A stretch of 64,000 nt of DNA from Galerina marginata. Lineage: Eukaryota > Basidiomycota > Agaricomycetes > Agaricales > Galerinaceae. The position numbers and the translations under genes were made by a program. Shown here in pieces: positions 24,963 through 35,846 of this stretch (positions are counted from its first letter, which is position 1; the number at the start of each line of letters is the position of its first letter). The notes beneath the pieces are model-generated. The model saw only the letters and a list, made by a program, of their open reading frames with translations. It was not told the origin of the DNA and did not search any database. The DNA is taken from assembly GCA_023014335.1 (NCBI GenBank), contig JAECYW010000018.1, positions 496,001-560,000 on the forward strand. Direction: 5' to 3'.

Positions 24963-27824
24963 ATGGGTACAATGAATGCAACACAGCTGAACTACATTGC
25001 AGACATGTGTGAATCAGCGTTGTTCGGTATGAGCCCACCTTCATTTTCCTGAATCAATTAACTATACTATTAGTATGCAGGGGCCTTCACTGTGCTAATC
25101 CTGATTGTTATTTGGATCCTCTTGTAAGCATGACTTTCCTATATTTTTCTGTTTGCTTACAACTATTCAAAAACTATAGCACCGCCAGGAAGATGCCCGC
25201 AGTACACAAAGTCATGTTCGGAGCAAGTATCGTGATGTGGATCATCGGAGCTCTGCATTTAGGACTTTTAATCCAACGATTGTCATTCGGAAAGACGACC
25301 CTTTGGGAAGCAAAAGGCGCGGTCTCTCTCGCTACACTGCAGGTGATTATGACCGTTTTATTTCATTCACGTTATACTGAATGTTAGTTTAGTGCGTGGT
25401 CAACGACCTCATTTTGGTTTGGCGTGTCTATGCTGTTTGGGGCAAAAACTACTGGACTACCGTTATTCCTATCATTCTAATGATCGGTGCAGCTGGTAAA
25501 TCGGTTTTTTATTTTAGGTGCTTTGAGTCTCATTCATGTTGAACTTTAGCTGTCAGATTTTCCGTCGTGGCTAACGGTACCGCGGTGTTATCCTTTGTTT
25601 CAGACCCGGCAAATGATATTATCATTGCCAACACTATGTACTGCACGGCTTTGATTGCAGGAAGGATATGGCAAGTTGATTTACTTCAGGTATTCGTCGA
25701 ATGATGGATTAACGTCACATTTTGCAGGTTTATCCTAGTCCTGTTTTTACCACGCCCCCAAAACCGCGCTAGAAAATCATTATGTAATCTTCGGACTTTG
25801 AAACCGCGTCGCGTCAATATTCCCTCGACCCTCTTGACTCTTGACGCGTTTGTTGTCGCGCAACTTCTACTATCGTCCCAAACTCAATTGCAATGCCATT
25901 TAACTATTACTTACCATGGATAACAATGTTCGAACCGTCCGATACTACAAGAAAACACCTGCAATTCAAGTCCCAGCAACACCAGATTGCATTTCACCAT
26001 TCCTATTACAACCTGCATCCAGTTCCACAAGTCCTGGAATATCTTCATCAGTCCCAACTTCTCCTGATGAATTTCCTGGCTGCCTCACGTAAAAAAGGTG
26101 CTGTGATTATGAAGAAGCGACGGCCGTGATTTCTCTCCAGTGTCTCCACTCCCTATCGCGCAGTGCTCAGGATCGACGCAGATGACCTGCCACCTGAGAC
26201 CCTCTTTGATTTCTCCTGCCAAACGGATCCCAGCCTTCCGTGCAGTGGTCAGAGTTTCTTTGCAGTACGAGAATGCGCAGACGTTGAGTTTCAAAAACCT
26301 AGTAGCCCCAAGCTTGTGAGCAGAACAACGAAAAACGACAGATAAATGTACAATATTATCTGCCAGTCCCTTGGTTGGTGTAATCACAACCCCGATTGGC
26401 CTTTGCCGAGTTGGAAGCCCAGCTATGTAGACCTCCGGGTGTTTGTTATACTCCAATAGCACCAGAGTCGGGACTGAGAAGGCAGCCGACTTTCCATCGC
26501 CAGTTGCAGTATAGCAAAGTACATCCTTTCGATCCAAAATGGCAGAAATGAGCTCCAGTTGGACTGCATGCAGCTCATTTGTCCATGTGGGTACGAGTTT
26601 CTTGACAATGGTATTAGGGGTGTTCAAAGTGGCCGGTTTTGCGCCAGTTCTGAGTCGGTTCTGCATTCGGTTCTGGAGACACTTTTTAGAACCAGAACCA
26701 GAACCGGAACCGTCGCAGAACCGCCTCCAGAGGCGGTTCTGGCACAGAACCGGGTTTTGGACTTGTCGGTTCTGCCCTCGGTTCTCCTTTAACTAGTCGG
26801 GAACCGTGCCAAAACCCGAAATTACGAATCTACATGAGAACCGGGGAGTTCAGAGTTGAAACCGGTTCTGTGTGGGTTCTGACTGAAAAATAAAATCCAA
26901 ACCGAAATCAGAACCAACTCAGAACCGGCGCAGAACCGGCCACTCTGAACTCCCCTATTGATGGTCTCCAAGCCCGCAGAGTCCTGCCAATGAGGTGCTT
27001 GAGCCATTGCGGAGTGGTCACATAGGTCCTGGACCAGTCGTGAACTAGGATCTCAAGTTTTAAGAGGTGTTAAGGGAGACTGCATGAAATATCGCGTCAA
27101 GAACAAAGCTGGAGAGAGGAATATTGACGCGACAAGGCCGGACCGGGGTTTAAAAGTCCGAAGATTACATAAAGATTTTCTAGCGCGGTTTTGGGGGCGT
27201 GGTAAAAAACAGACTACATATATCGTGAGCCGTAGGGCACATCACATATATAGTTGTCTGGCTAGGAGAGACTAGGTTTATCCAGTGGAAGTCGAGAAAG
27301 GCCCTTGGTACTGCTCCTACGGAAGGGAGAAGAAATATATATCAAGGTGTACTCCTGATGATCATAGAAACAGGCGCTCTGTATGCACTGGCTGTGGTAA
27401 GCCGTCGAGCTGCTATTGAAATTAGCACACACTCTCACATACTGTAGCTTATTTCCGTGATCGTGGACATGGTTCATAGTCTAAGTCCAGGCATTCATAT
27501 AATCTTGGATATTACACTACAGTTGACTGTAAGCAATTCGCTTCGAAAGTTCTGTAGATTAGCTGAAATTGTGGGCAGGGTATTCTTCCGACACTGATCG
27601 TCCTTGTTGTCCACTTTAATCTCGTTCCGGGAACGCGTACTTCAGAAACCTTTATCTCGGAGACCATCGTGACCACAGATGAATTCCAGGCAGCATCTGC
27701 TCCAAGTGATGCGGAAGATTATTCGACCACAGAGGGAACTGGGTCAAGAAGGGCTGCCAGCACTTTAAAGACGGAGGCGAGTGATGCGGAAATTCACGAA
27801 AAGTATAATGGGAGCGTCGTCTGA
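24963..27824 (+). CDS. Multi-pass (7TM-type) fungal membrane protein carrying a transposon at a splice acceptor
   Basis: Eight exons: 24963-25026, 25081-25123, 25180-25342, 25393-25495, 25550-25670, 27276-27396, 27448-27528 and 27579-27824. They join to 313 residues with no frame error. The protein has hydrophobic segments such as GAFTVLILIVIWIL, VMFGASIVMWIIGALHLGL and TTVIPIILMIGAA. It also has the family motif VNDLILVWRVYAVWG, then MIIETGALYALAV, LPTLIVLVV and a Ser/Thr/Glu-rich cytoplasmic tail ending EKYNGSVV. This matches a receptor-like family expanded in Agaricomycetes; ligand and role are unknown. Intron 5 has a GC donor (ATATG|GCAAGT) and contains a 1.5-kb transposon. The element lies between two copies of GGTTTATCC, and its right end supplies a new CTAG acceptor. 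The gene may still be functional. Confidence 0.8.
26085..27007 (-). pseudogene. RecQ/DEAD-type helicase N-terminal fragment
   Basis: Starts MAQAPHWQDSAGLETIN at 27007, is interrupted by the 341-bp element, and resumes TIVKKLVPTWTNELHAVQLE. Then come AILDRKDVLCYTATGDGKSA (Walker A, TGDGKS) and RPIGVVITPTKGLADNIV (motif Ia-like). Later pieces include LRWQVICVDPEH. It lacks the rest of the helicase core and has frame breaks, one before the text RDREW near 26140. The fragment lies wholly inside the transposon, so it is cargo and not a host gene. Confidence 0.65.
26616..26956. mobile_element. 341-bp MITE nested in the helicase fragment
   Basis: The ends are AGGGGTGTTCAAAGTGGCCG at the left and, read from the right, AGGGGAGTTCAGAGTGGCCG; the arms run about 50 bp. 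The interior is built of repeats of GGTTCTG and its complement CAGAACC. ATT flanks both sides (26613-26615 and 26957-26959). Removing the element plus one ATT joins the helicase text GLETIN to TIVKKL in frame, which confirms the insertion boundaries. Confidence 0.85.
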
Positions 27825-30468
27825 ACATAATTGTGTAGGATATTTATGTAACTCGTGAGGTACTTATTGGGACGTCGACAATCCAGGTAACATTTTATAT
27901 ATTGCATAACCAATGAGACTCGCATGTTTGAGATGGATACCCTGCCTCCACGGTGACTGTCTCCGGACGTGGAAAGAACCGGCATGGTACAGGAACCCCA
28001 GTGTGTGTCAAACTATACAGGCATCAAAGGTCTTGCGGAACAGAAGTCAGACAAGACAAAAGCCTGCAGGAACGTCGTGAAGCGGCCAAATGTTGGGTGT
28101 CCGTGGCTAAACACATTCAGGATGGGAACGTTGGTAGCAACCGGCGTCTGGTTCACAAAAGCCGTTAGGGACTCCAATCAAGCCGTCACACTGGCGCGAT
28201 CGTTTTCGCCCGAGGAGTGTGTTTCGAAAGATTCATAACACCTGTAACAAGTAACGGCCGCCCACAGAGAACCCCAGTAACCAAAAACTGACACCGCACG
28301 CGTGCCATGCAGTCCAGTCCATTTACCCAGAAATTGATGTTAAATGCGACAATTAGCTATGCCCCCAAGTCCAAAAAAGTGATTTCAAGCACAAGACATA
28401 GCAATAACCTCACGCTAGGCTTTTGGTTTCTTGACGTCGTGCGCAGAATGATACCAAACTGGAGAACCAGTGGGATCTTGGACTCATTGGCTCCTACACC
28501 AAGTATCGCACACGGATGTCAAATGTGACAACCAAAAGTCCCAAAAATCAACGACAGACGGTCATGGCCCCAAGTCCCAAAGGGTCAGCGTCAAAGTATG
28601 ATGCACAATTATGCCCTCAGTTCCAAGGAGGCAGGCATCAGGCTCGACGCACAAAATGGCCGCCGATGTCCAGGCCCACACTCGAATTGGGCCTCCGCTT
28701 TAAACACCCAAGATGAGGCGTCCACCGCGAAGCTCTCGATGCTTTCGAGACTCAGAACCAGCTAATGCGCGAAAGCTGGAATTCACGGCCATAAAATGGG
28801 TAGAAATAACCTAGATAAACGAAATCAGCACCAAAACGGAGGGGATGACTTGCCCTGCAGGTAGCCCAGACCGAAGGAGATCCTAGAAAACAATGCAATA
28901 AACAAGAAAACAACATACCTGATCAGCAGAATCTCCAGCCCTCGCGAGTGGGCCGCACGATGTTGAGATTGAACAACAACCGCGCGTTGCGGAAGAGCAT
29001 TCCGAGTCGACCGACGGAGTTTCAATTTGATGTCACCTTCCACAACCTAAAATTCAACTCAGTACGCCGTTTGAGTCCTCCATGTGACAGCCGATTACGG
29101 GTGAGTGGTTTGGCGCAGGAGTGGGAGCGGGCGGCGGAGGAGCGACTGGATGGTGTGGTAGTGGCGGAGTTTGTGCCAGGCCCTTTTAAGGAGACGAAGA
29201 AGAAGAAACGGAACAGCGAGAAATACCAGGACGAATACACCGACACCCCCCACCTACACCACTCGTGAATTGTCATGACCCGCCTACGCGTCGCTCGTTT
29301 TTGCAGTGGTCAGCGTCATGGAAAATTCGACGGGCGATGCCTCCTGGGTGGCACCGCGGGAGCTGGCGCTTGATGCAGAGAGCTTGTGTTCGACGAACAC
29401 GATCTCGCGAAGCGACCGACGGACTAGACTTCGGAGGCCAGATTTTTCGGTAAATCCGGCTCTCTCTTATAATCTCTGCACCCCACCCTTCTCCGTCAAG
29501 TTCCCCAACCTCCAACGTCCGCCCAACCCCGTCGACTTTGCCCAACTTGCACTCCAACCCACCAGCGCATTTGGCAGATCAGTTCTATCCGGGTAAATCA
29601 AGTTTAAATTGTAAACCTTGACAACAAGCTAAATGACTAAACTTGGGCCGGTTACAACTCTCCACCGTGCAATGTGCACAGCACGAACAAGATAGCCATC
29701 TCCGAGAACGAGCACCATTGAAGCATCTCATCGCTCAAAATGGGATCGGTTTCTTGCCGCCAAAACGACATGTCCAACATTTTTCGGGTATCCGTGGTTC
29801 ACTACACATGATCCTTTTCGCGCTGACTGTGAATCCCAAATAGATCAACATTGACTTTGAAAAAAGCAGTGAAAGGAACTTGGCTGCGCTAGGGACATTT
29901 TTGGAGTATACCTGGGATAAGCCGGACTCCCAATGGTGCTATCGCTGAAAGTTGACAGACGGCCATGGCCTCCATAAACGGTGTGAAGAACGCTTTGGGG
30001 CTATGTCAAATTTCAACGAGAGGTTTTGGCTTCTTGATGAAAGGTCTGGCGGATTACGCAGTACCTTGCGCAGCACTCTTGGAACATCGACGAGCCTCAA
30101 TCCCCCAAGGTTTCAGTCCTGTCGACGTCAATTCGTCCCGTCAATTCAGAAATGCGGTCAATAACAGTGTAAACTTCATCGTGCCAACCTGACATGCACT
30201 TCTTCCTGTGTTCACTTGCAAATAGAAAGATGGAGAATTATCGCACCAGTGCCCAGTTGGTTGCGTTTCGCATAAGCAAATGGTACATGATTTTGACACC
30301 CTGCGCAGTGACGACGATATTGATGCGAGAATCCGAGTAGACAGGCTGCGCACGAGGACCGAAATTCGACAAAGATCGCCATTTCCCTTACGTCAAGCTC
30401 CAACCTCGAAAATTATAAAATGACTGTTTTTCGATAGTGGCATTACTAGTACATTCCTTTTCTTCAGC
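27825..30468. other. 2.6-kb stretch without a resolved gene
   Basis: Several open frames of 60-106 codons occur on both strands, notably around 28825-29268 and 29273-29596. None shows a recognised domain or convincing multi-exon continuity. A small gene near 28.8-29.3 kb cannot be excluded. The last 60 bases before 30469 serve as the peroxidase promoter side. Confidence 0.4.
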
Positions 30469-31869
30469 ATGCGAGGAACGGCCATATTCACTGCTTTCAT
30501 AGCGCTCTTCACCCACGCGGCGATCGCTTTTCCTGCCTATGGGTCCCTTGCTGGACTAACCACGGAGCAGCTCGACGAAATACTTCCTACATTGGAAATC
30601 CGCGATCCTGCTAGGCCTCCAGGTCCCCTAAAAGATACTTCGGCCAAACTTGTCAACGACAAGGCGCATCCTTGGAAGCCACTCGCGCCGACGGATATAC
30701 GCGGACCATGCCCGGGACTGAACACCCTTGCATCTCATGGCGTACGTCAAATCTTTCGTTCATATCGATATTTAAATTATAACACACATTATTTTGAAAG
30801 TGGCTCCCGCGAAATGGTATTGCTAGTCCCTCAGAAATTATCACCGCCGTTCAAGAAGGTTCGATACAATGTCTCTTCTTTCAAAAATCTTCATTAATTA
30901 TTTTAATAGGTTTCAACATGGATAACGGCTTGGCTGTCTTCGTTACCTACGCTGCCCACCTTGTGGATGGAAATATCCTCACAGACAAATTAAGTATTGG
31001 AGGAAAAACTGCTCTAACGGGCCCGAATCCCCCTGCCCCAGCCATTGTCGGTGGGCTAAACACTCACGCGGTTTTCGAAGGTAGGTTTTACGACGCTGCT
31101 GGAATATCCTACTGATATTGCCTCCTCTGCTAGGAGATACGAGTATGACTCGAGGTATGTTTCTCTCCGAATACGGTCTGAGACATTCAACTGATAGTGT
31201 CTTTGTAGGAGACTTCTTCTTTGGGAACAATCATGACTTTAACGAGACATTATTCGACGAGGTAAGTGGCAGAAAGCGTATTAAAATCCAATTAAAATCC
31301 ATAAGCTAATATACATATGATAGTTTGTCGACTTTAGCAACCGCTTTGGAGGCGGGAAATACAATTTGACCGTAGCTGGCGAGTTCAGATGGCAACGAAT
31401 TCAAGACTCGATCGCTACGAACCCAAACTTCTCTTTCGTGTCGCCCCGATACTTCACAGCCTATGCCGAATCCACATTCCCTATCAACTTCTTCATAGAC
31501 GGTCGCCAAACCGATGGTCAACTGAACCTCACCGTGGCGCGTGGATTCTTCCAGAACAGCCGCATGCCAGACGGCTTCCACCGCGCAAATGGAACCAGGG
31601 GAACCGAAGGAATTGACGTTATCGCAGAAGCCCATCCAATCGAGCCAGGCAGCAACGTAGGTGGAGTCAACAACTACGTAGTCGATCCTACCTCCGCAGA
31701 CTTCAGCACATTCTGCCTGCTCTACGAGAACTTTGTGAACAAGACTATCAAAGGGCTCTACCCAAATCCCACTGGTGCGCTTCGCAAGGCGTTGAACACG
31801 AACCTGGGCTTTTTCTTCTCAGGGATTAGCGACTCTGGGTGCACCCAAGTCTTCCCTTACGGAAAATAA
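30469..31869 (+). CDS. Secreted heme-thiolate peroxidase (chloroperoxidase / unspecific peroxygenase family)
   Basis: These extracellular heme enzymes use peroxide to halogenate, oxidise or oxygenate organic substrates. Exons are 30469-30741, 30801-30858, 30910-31080, 31134-31154, 31209-31261 and 31324-31869; all phases join and there are no stops. A signal peptide opens the protein (AIFTAFIALFTHAAIAFPAY). The proximal heme ligand motif is PCPGLNTLASHGWLPRNG, with the Cys of PCP as thiolate ligand. The distal acid-base motif EGDTSMTRGD is assembled from three exons. Several N-x-S/T sites are present (NFS, NLT, NGT, NKT). The C-terminal segment has two Cys. The gene stands alone among repeats and decayed duplicates and looks intact. 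Substrate range cannot be told from sequence. Confidence 0.9.
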
Positions 31870-32239
31870 TCAACCGGCATCGGGCCCGATAGCAGTAAGT
31901 ACGAGTTTTGATCCTTAAGCTTCACTTTTTCCGAACTATATGTAGTCATAGCTACTAGACCGGACTCCATATAAACGTTCATGGATTTTGCTTCATACAT
32001 GGCCAGGTTGAACGATGGTCTACTTGGAAGGAGCTCCTTATAATTAGACAGAGGTGAAAGCAAGTGAACCGGCGTCACTGTGAACGATGTTCTGTCGGCT
32101 CAAGCAAGAGCGACCACGTGACTGTCATGGGTGGTGACTTGTCTGGTGAAGAGGCTTCAATGAAGCCATCAACTATTTTCTCTAACCAACTCTATCACTG
32201 CTTTTCTTGTGAGCCAGTCTGGAACGTTGTTGAACTTAC
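31870..32239. other. Intergenic, promoter side of F-box copy E
   Basis: No gene is seen. It contains GACCACGTGACTGTC at 32111, the same CACGTG context found upstream of copies A and D. This is either a duplicated promoter remnant or a conserved regulatory site. Confidence 0.4.
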
Positions 32240-33636
32240 ATGGAGAACCGTAACAAAAGGGTGACGAGATCCATGAAACGAAAGGCCCCGAAGGATAGTC
32301 ATTCTACCAGCAAGCCGACCGACGCGAAGGCGAAGTCAGCCAAAGGCAAACGTAAAATGTCGCAGGTCAAAGTACCAGTCGGTGACAACACCAAAGGTTT
32401 TCCGACGTTTCCCGACGAACTTTTCCTCGAAGTCTTATCCTACTATCCAACGCCACGCGACCTAATTTCGACAGAGGCATCAGAAGACCAGGTAGCGGAC
32501 GCCATCGAGCATGCAACGCGTCGTGATACATTGCTTGCTCTTTCGCAGACGTGCAGGAGCCTGCGACGGTTTTTTCGCCCTTACATCTGGTCGCGCATTG
32601 AAGTATTCTCCGGGATACTCGCCGGTGACGGAGGTGGAACAATAAGCAACATTGCGGTCAACCGAATGTATAACGAAGAACTGGTGCGTCAGCTTGAGAT
32701 AGTCACCGTGCGTGATCCGAGTCTGGCTGAGTACGTGAGGTGAGTAGTACCGCACGAAACGTCTTTCTCATCCCAAAGATTCTGATGACAAGCATTGCTA
32801 TATGAATACTACAGACTGATCAACGTCGAAGTCAGAGACTACTCAACCCATACCGTCTTGGCGGAGCTGGCACGTTGTATGACTCTCTTTCCCCACCTTC
32901 ACACTGTTAAGCTTGGCATATTGTCCTCCAAGTTCCAACCAGGCGATAAGCTGTATACCTTTGCATGGAAGGCCTTTTCCCCGTACTCGTATCCGCAGGT
33001 TGAGGTAGCCATCCTCTCGAGGTCCGCATACCCCCTTCTTCGCTCTTGTCCATCCGTCAGGTCATTTGATAGGATGAAGGGGTTGTTCTACTTCGGCAAC
33101 GATAATGGCTTGTTGGAATGTATACAAGACTTTTGTCCCAAGATAGAGAGCATGACAATAGATATGAATGCTGGAGATGCTCAAGGCTAGTGTTTATTAT
33201 AGGGTGCTGTATGCGGATCTGAGCTGACAACGAGGACACCGTCACTAACAGAAATTTTGAGGGCGTTACCAAACCTCCGTCAAATTACCTTGCGATTTCA
33301 CAGACATTTTTATCCATATAACTCAGTAAGTTGCCGCTATAATTTCGCATTTCTAGTCTCCTGAACAACGCTTTTCTTAATGAATACCAGTTGGGCGCCA
33401 TGCTGGAAAGGCTGCAGCACCTGCGAAGCATCAAAATGGAATCCTCTGCGTCACTGGACGCCTTGAGCAGGCAATATTTTGTAGATTTGGCAGTGCGGCT
33501 GTTGCTGAAGTTGCAGCTGGAGGATAAGGAAGACAAAGAAGTTACTCTGCGTTACCTGAAGGTGGACAATCCGTGGTATAGGAATGAGGAGTATAAAACG
33601 GAAACAACGCACCTCCCGGCCCCAAAGCTTCGTTAG
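32240..33636 (+). CDS. F-box-like protein, family 1 copy E, intact
   Basis: Exons are 32240-32739, 32815-33185, 33252-33325 and 33391-33636; phases 2, 1 and 0 join without stops. The start is MENRNKRVTRSMKRK and the N-terminal 50 residues are Lys/Arg-rich. The F-box-like core is FPTFPDELFLEVLSYYPTPRD followed by LLALSQTCRSLRRFFRPYIW, with exon 1 ending VTVRDPSLAEYVR. The LRR-like exon 2 has LARCMTLFPHLHTVKL and YPQVEVAILSRSAYPLLRS. Exon 3 gives EILRALPNLRQITLRF, and exon 4 ends with a charged helix and LPAPKLR. The second intron has a GC donor (G|GCTAGT at 33186); the downstream GT options give a stop. Adaptor function is inferred. Confidence 0.8.
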
Positions 33637-33894
33637 TTGAATCAAATCGTTCTATTCCTATATTTTTGCATGTAATTCAAATGTCATGTTGAAATGTTCA
33701 CCTCATCCTTTGTCAACCTTTCGTGATCGTCCAAAAGGTCGAATTGATAGATGTATGGCATCACATATTTTAGTAGTGTAAAGCTTGGGTGGATTTCCAT
33801 CGACTGAATTTAACCAATGTAAATAACGTCCATAAACTCGATTATGAATGGGTCGTCTCCAGTCTGAATCCAGGGGAAACTGAATAAGAGGATT

Positions 33895-35663
33895 TTAGCA
33901 GGAGACACGCATGACACCCACCAAAACTGCTATTAGACGTTCTTCATCTATCAGAAGACCATCGTACGCTTCCGGCCACCCTGTACTTATAACCTGGACA
34001 AACGGGAGCGCCCCTGCGGGGACACCAGTAAAAATATCTCTTTCGATATTCAGAGATCTTACTGCATTCTCCGGCCATTGACACAAGGCAATGATCCTGC
34101 TGTCTTCGCGGATGACGCGTAGTTCTATGTCCCGCTCCGCCAACAACTCGCGCCCATGTTTCGCCATAAACTTGACATGGGACGGATTGAAATCGAATAT
34201 GTGGATCGCCTGATTTATGAGCTGAACGTAGCGCTGGCCGAAACAGTCTGTGTTGAATGATTCTTCGAAGGAACCAACTTCGAACCATCGGGTTATAAGG
34301 GGGCCCCATTTATCCCAAGGCAGGTCTATCTCTTTGTTGGCGTTGCCTTCCTGCTGCTGGAGTACAAGATCCAGAAGTGATTTTCGGTGTACAATCACAA
34401 CAAAATTGATAGTGGTCTCGTCCTCATCCGTCTCCACTCCTTGGCCCCTCTCTTCATTATCTGGAGTATGAATCTCCAATAAGATTACCGCGATCGCTGC
34501 TTCCGGGTCGTTTGCATATGGACGCATCTTCGGTGTATGTTTAGGAAAATCAGAATTAGAAGTGGTGCCAGGTTCGCATCGTGCAGTCATATAAGAGATA
34601 AAATAACCGGGATTAAGCGAAGGAAAGCAAAGCGAGAGCGAATGCTGAACCTCCCTGAAGCCATCATCTGTAGAGGATTGCGGAATATTGTAGATATCAA
34701 GTGCTCTGGTTTTCAAATTTGGCTGAAGCAAGATGTCTTCACGCAAGAATACCATTCTGGGGTTACAGATTCGAATAGGAATGGGTTGAGCATAGGTATC
34801 GATCAGTTAAGAACCGTGTTGAAGCGAAGTGTCACATGAGAACACTCGCCGTTTTATTATCTCCACTTTTCCAATTAAAAACAAAGAGGTGCAGCACTTC
34901 CTCGCGTTCGTGTGAACCAGGAACACATTCGACAATGATTGCAAGCGTTTCTCCTGAAAGTTCGACGTGAACTTCTGGCAAATCTAGAGCGTCAACACTG
35001 CAGACAAAAATAGACGGCATCATTGCACAATCATGATCTTTCTGGGTATAGGAATACTGTCGGAGAATGACTGTAATGTTAGCAGTAGAAGGGTTTTCGT
35101 CGTCGCCAACCCTAAGGTTTGGAAAGATTAGAAGGAAAGTCCTTATAAATTGAATGCACATACAATAGAACACAGACCAGTAAGTCATGTTCCTCAATCG
35201 CCGGTCGGAATTCAAGCAGCACCTCCCCAAGATGTTGTTCTTTCCACTTGGTTAGAGCATATTCACCGGGTGCCGACGGTAGCCTAACAGATTGTATCCC
35301 ATCTGACACCAACATCTCGTTTGGGTGTGCTTTACCTATCAAGAAAACCCCAGCCGTAATGTCATGCTGCGAGGAAGGTTTGGAAGGTATTTGAATCCCG
35401 GTGGTGAACTTGAAATCGAAAGTTGCTCAGGCCAGTTCCCTGTCCTTGAGCATCTTCAAGCGGACAAGGACTGGTAGCAGACAATCCGGATTGTCTTTCA
35501 TTCCAGATATCTGCAGTTCCACATGGTAGCTGAGCTGAGTAGAGTTCGAAATGACGTCCAGAAACGTCCGACATGTTTGCTTGCAGGAGAATATATCCGT
35601 GAAGAGCAATCCGGAGAAAATTTCGATGAGAGTCTCTACTGCGAGGTCAAGAATGTAAACCAT
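33895..35663 (-). pseudogene. Family-2 F-box protein with an in-frame stop
   Basis: A family found widely in Agaricomycetes: an N-terminal F-box then a long beta-rich region of unknown role. Start MVYILDLAVETLIEIFSG at 35663 (an in-frame Met also at 35771). The F-box continues as IFSCKQTCRTFLDVIS and the linker SGMKDNPDCLLPVLVRLKML. At 35424-35426 a TGA stands where the family has Trp (ELA-stop-ATFDFKF); beyond it the frame stays open. An intron lies near 35115-35180. The last exon (34755-33895) encodes MVFLREDILLQPNLKTRALD through GQRYVQLINQAIHIFDFN to LIDEERLIAVLVG. A single TGG-to-TGA change could be real decay or an error. It converges on copy E. Confidence 0.65.
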
Positions 35664-35846
35664 TGAGGATATCAGGCCTTGGTAAAGAATAGCTGAAGTG
35701 GGACGAGTCCTTGGGTACCACTGCAGAGCGCTGAGAGTGATCATGAGCGCTCTGCTCAATCGGCGTGACAATTAACTTGACGTGACCCAACGCGACAGTG
35801 ACGAACTGAACCAAACAGGATTGAACACGGCTTGTAACTTCCCACC

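Larger units (their letters stand above)
25736..27274. mobile_element. TIR transposon carrying a RecQ-like helicase fragment
   Basis: A 1539-bp insertion flanked by the 9-bp direct repeat GGTTTATCC (25727-25735 and 27275-27283). The left end starts TAGTCCTGTTTTTACCACG. The right end carries its reverse complement, AAACAGACTA after GGGGGCGTGGT at about 27206-27222, followed by 52 bp ending GAGACTA. Inner arms match over about 75 bp, including CCCCCAAAACCGCGCTAGA and TTATGTAATCTTCGGACTTT. The interior holds a truncated helicase on the minus strand and a nested 341-bp element. No transposase is present, so the element is non-autonomous. An 8-9 bp target site is compatible with hAT- or Mutator-type elements; the class is not certain. 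Confidence 0.78.

Noticed and set aside
28825..29600. Candidate small genes around 29 kb
   Set aside because: Frames up to 106 codons occur on both strands but none shows a domain, consistent splice sites or codon pattern I could defend.
35424..35426. TGA in the family-2 F-box gene as selenocysteine
   Set aside because: The family has Trp at this position and most fungi lack selenoprotein machinery; a TGG-to-TGA change is simpler.
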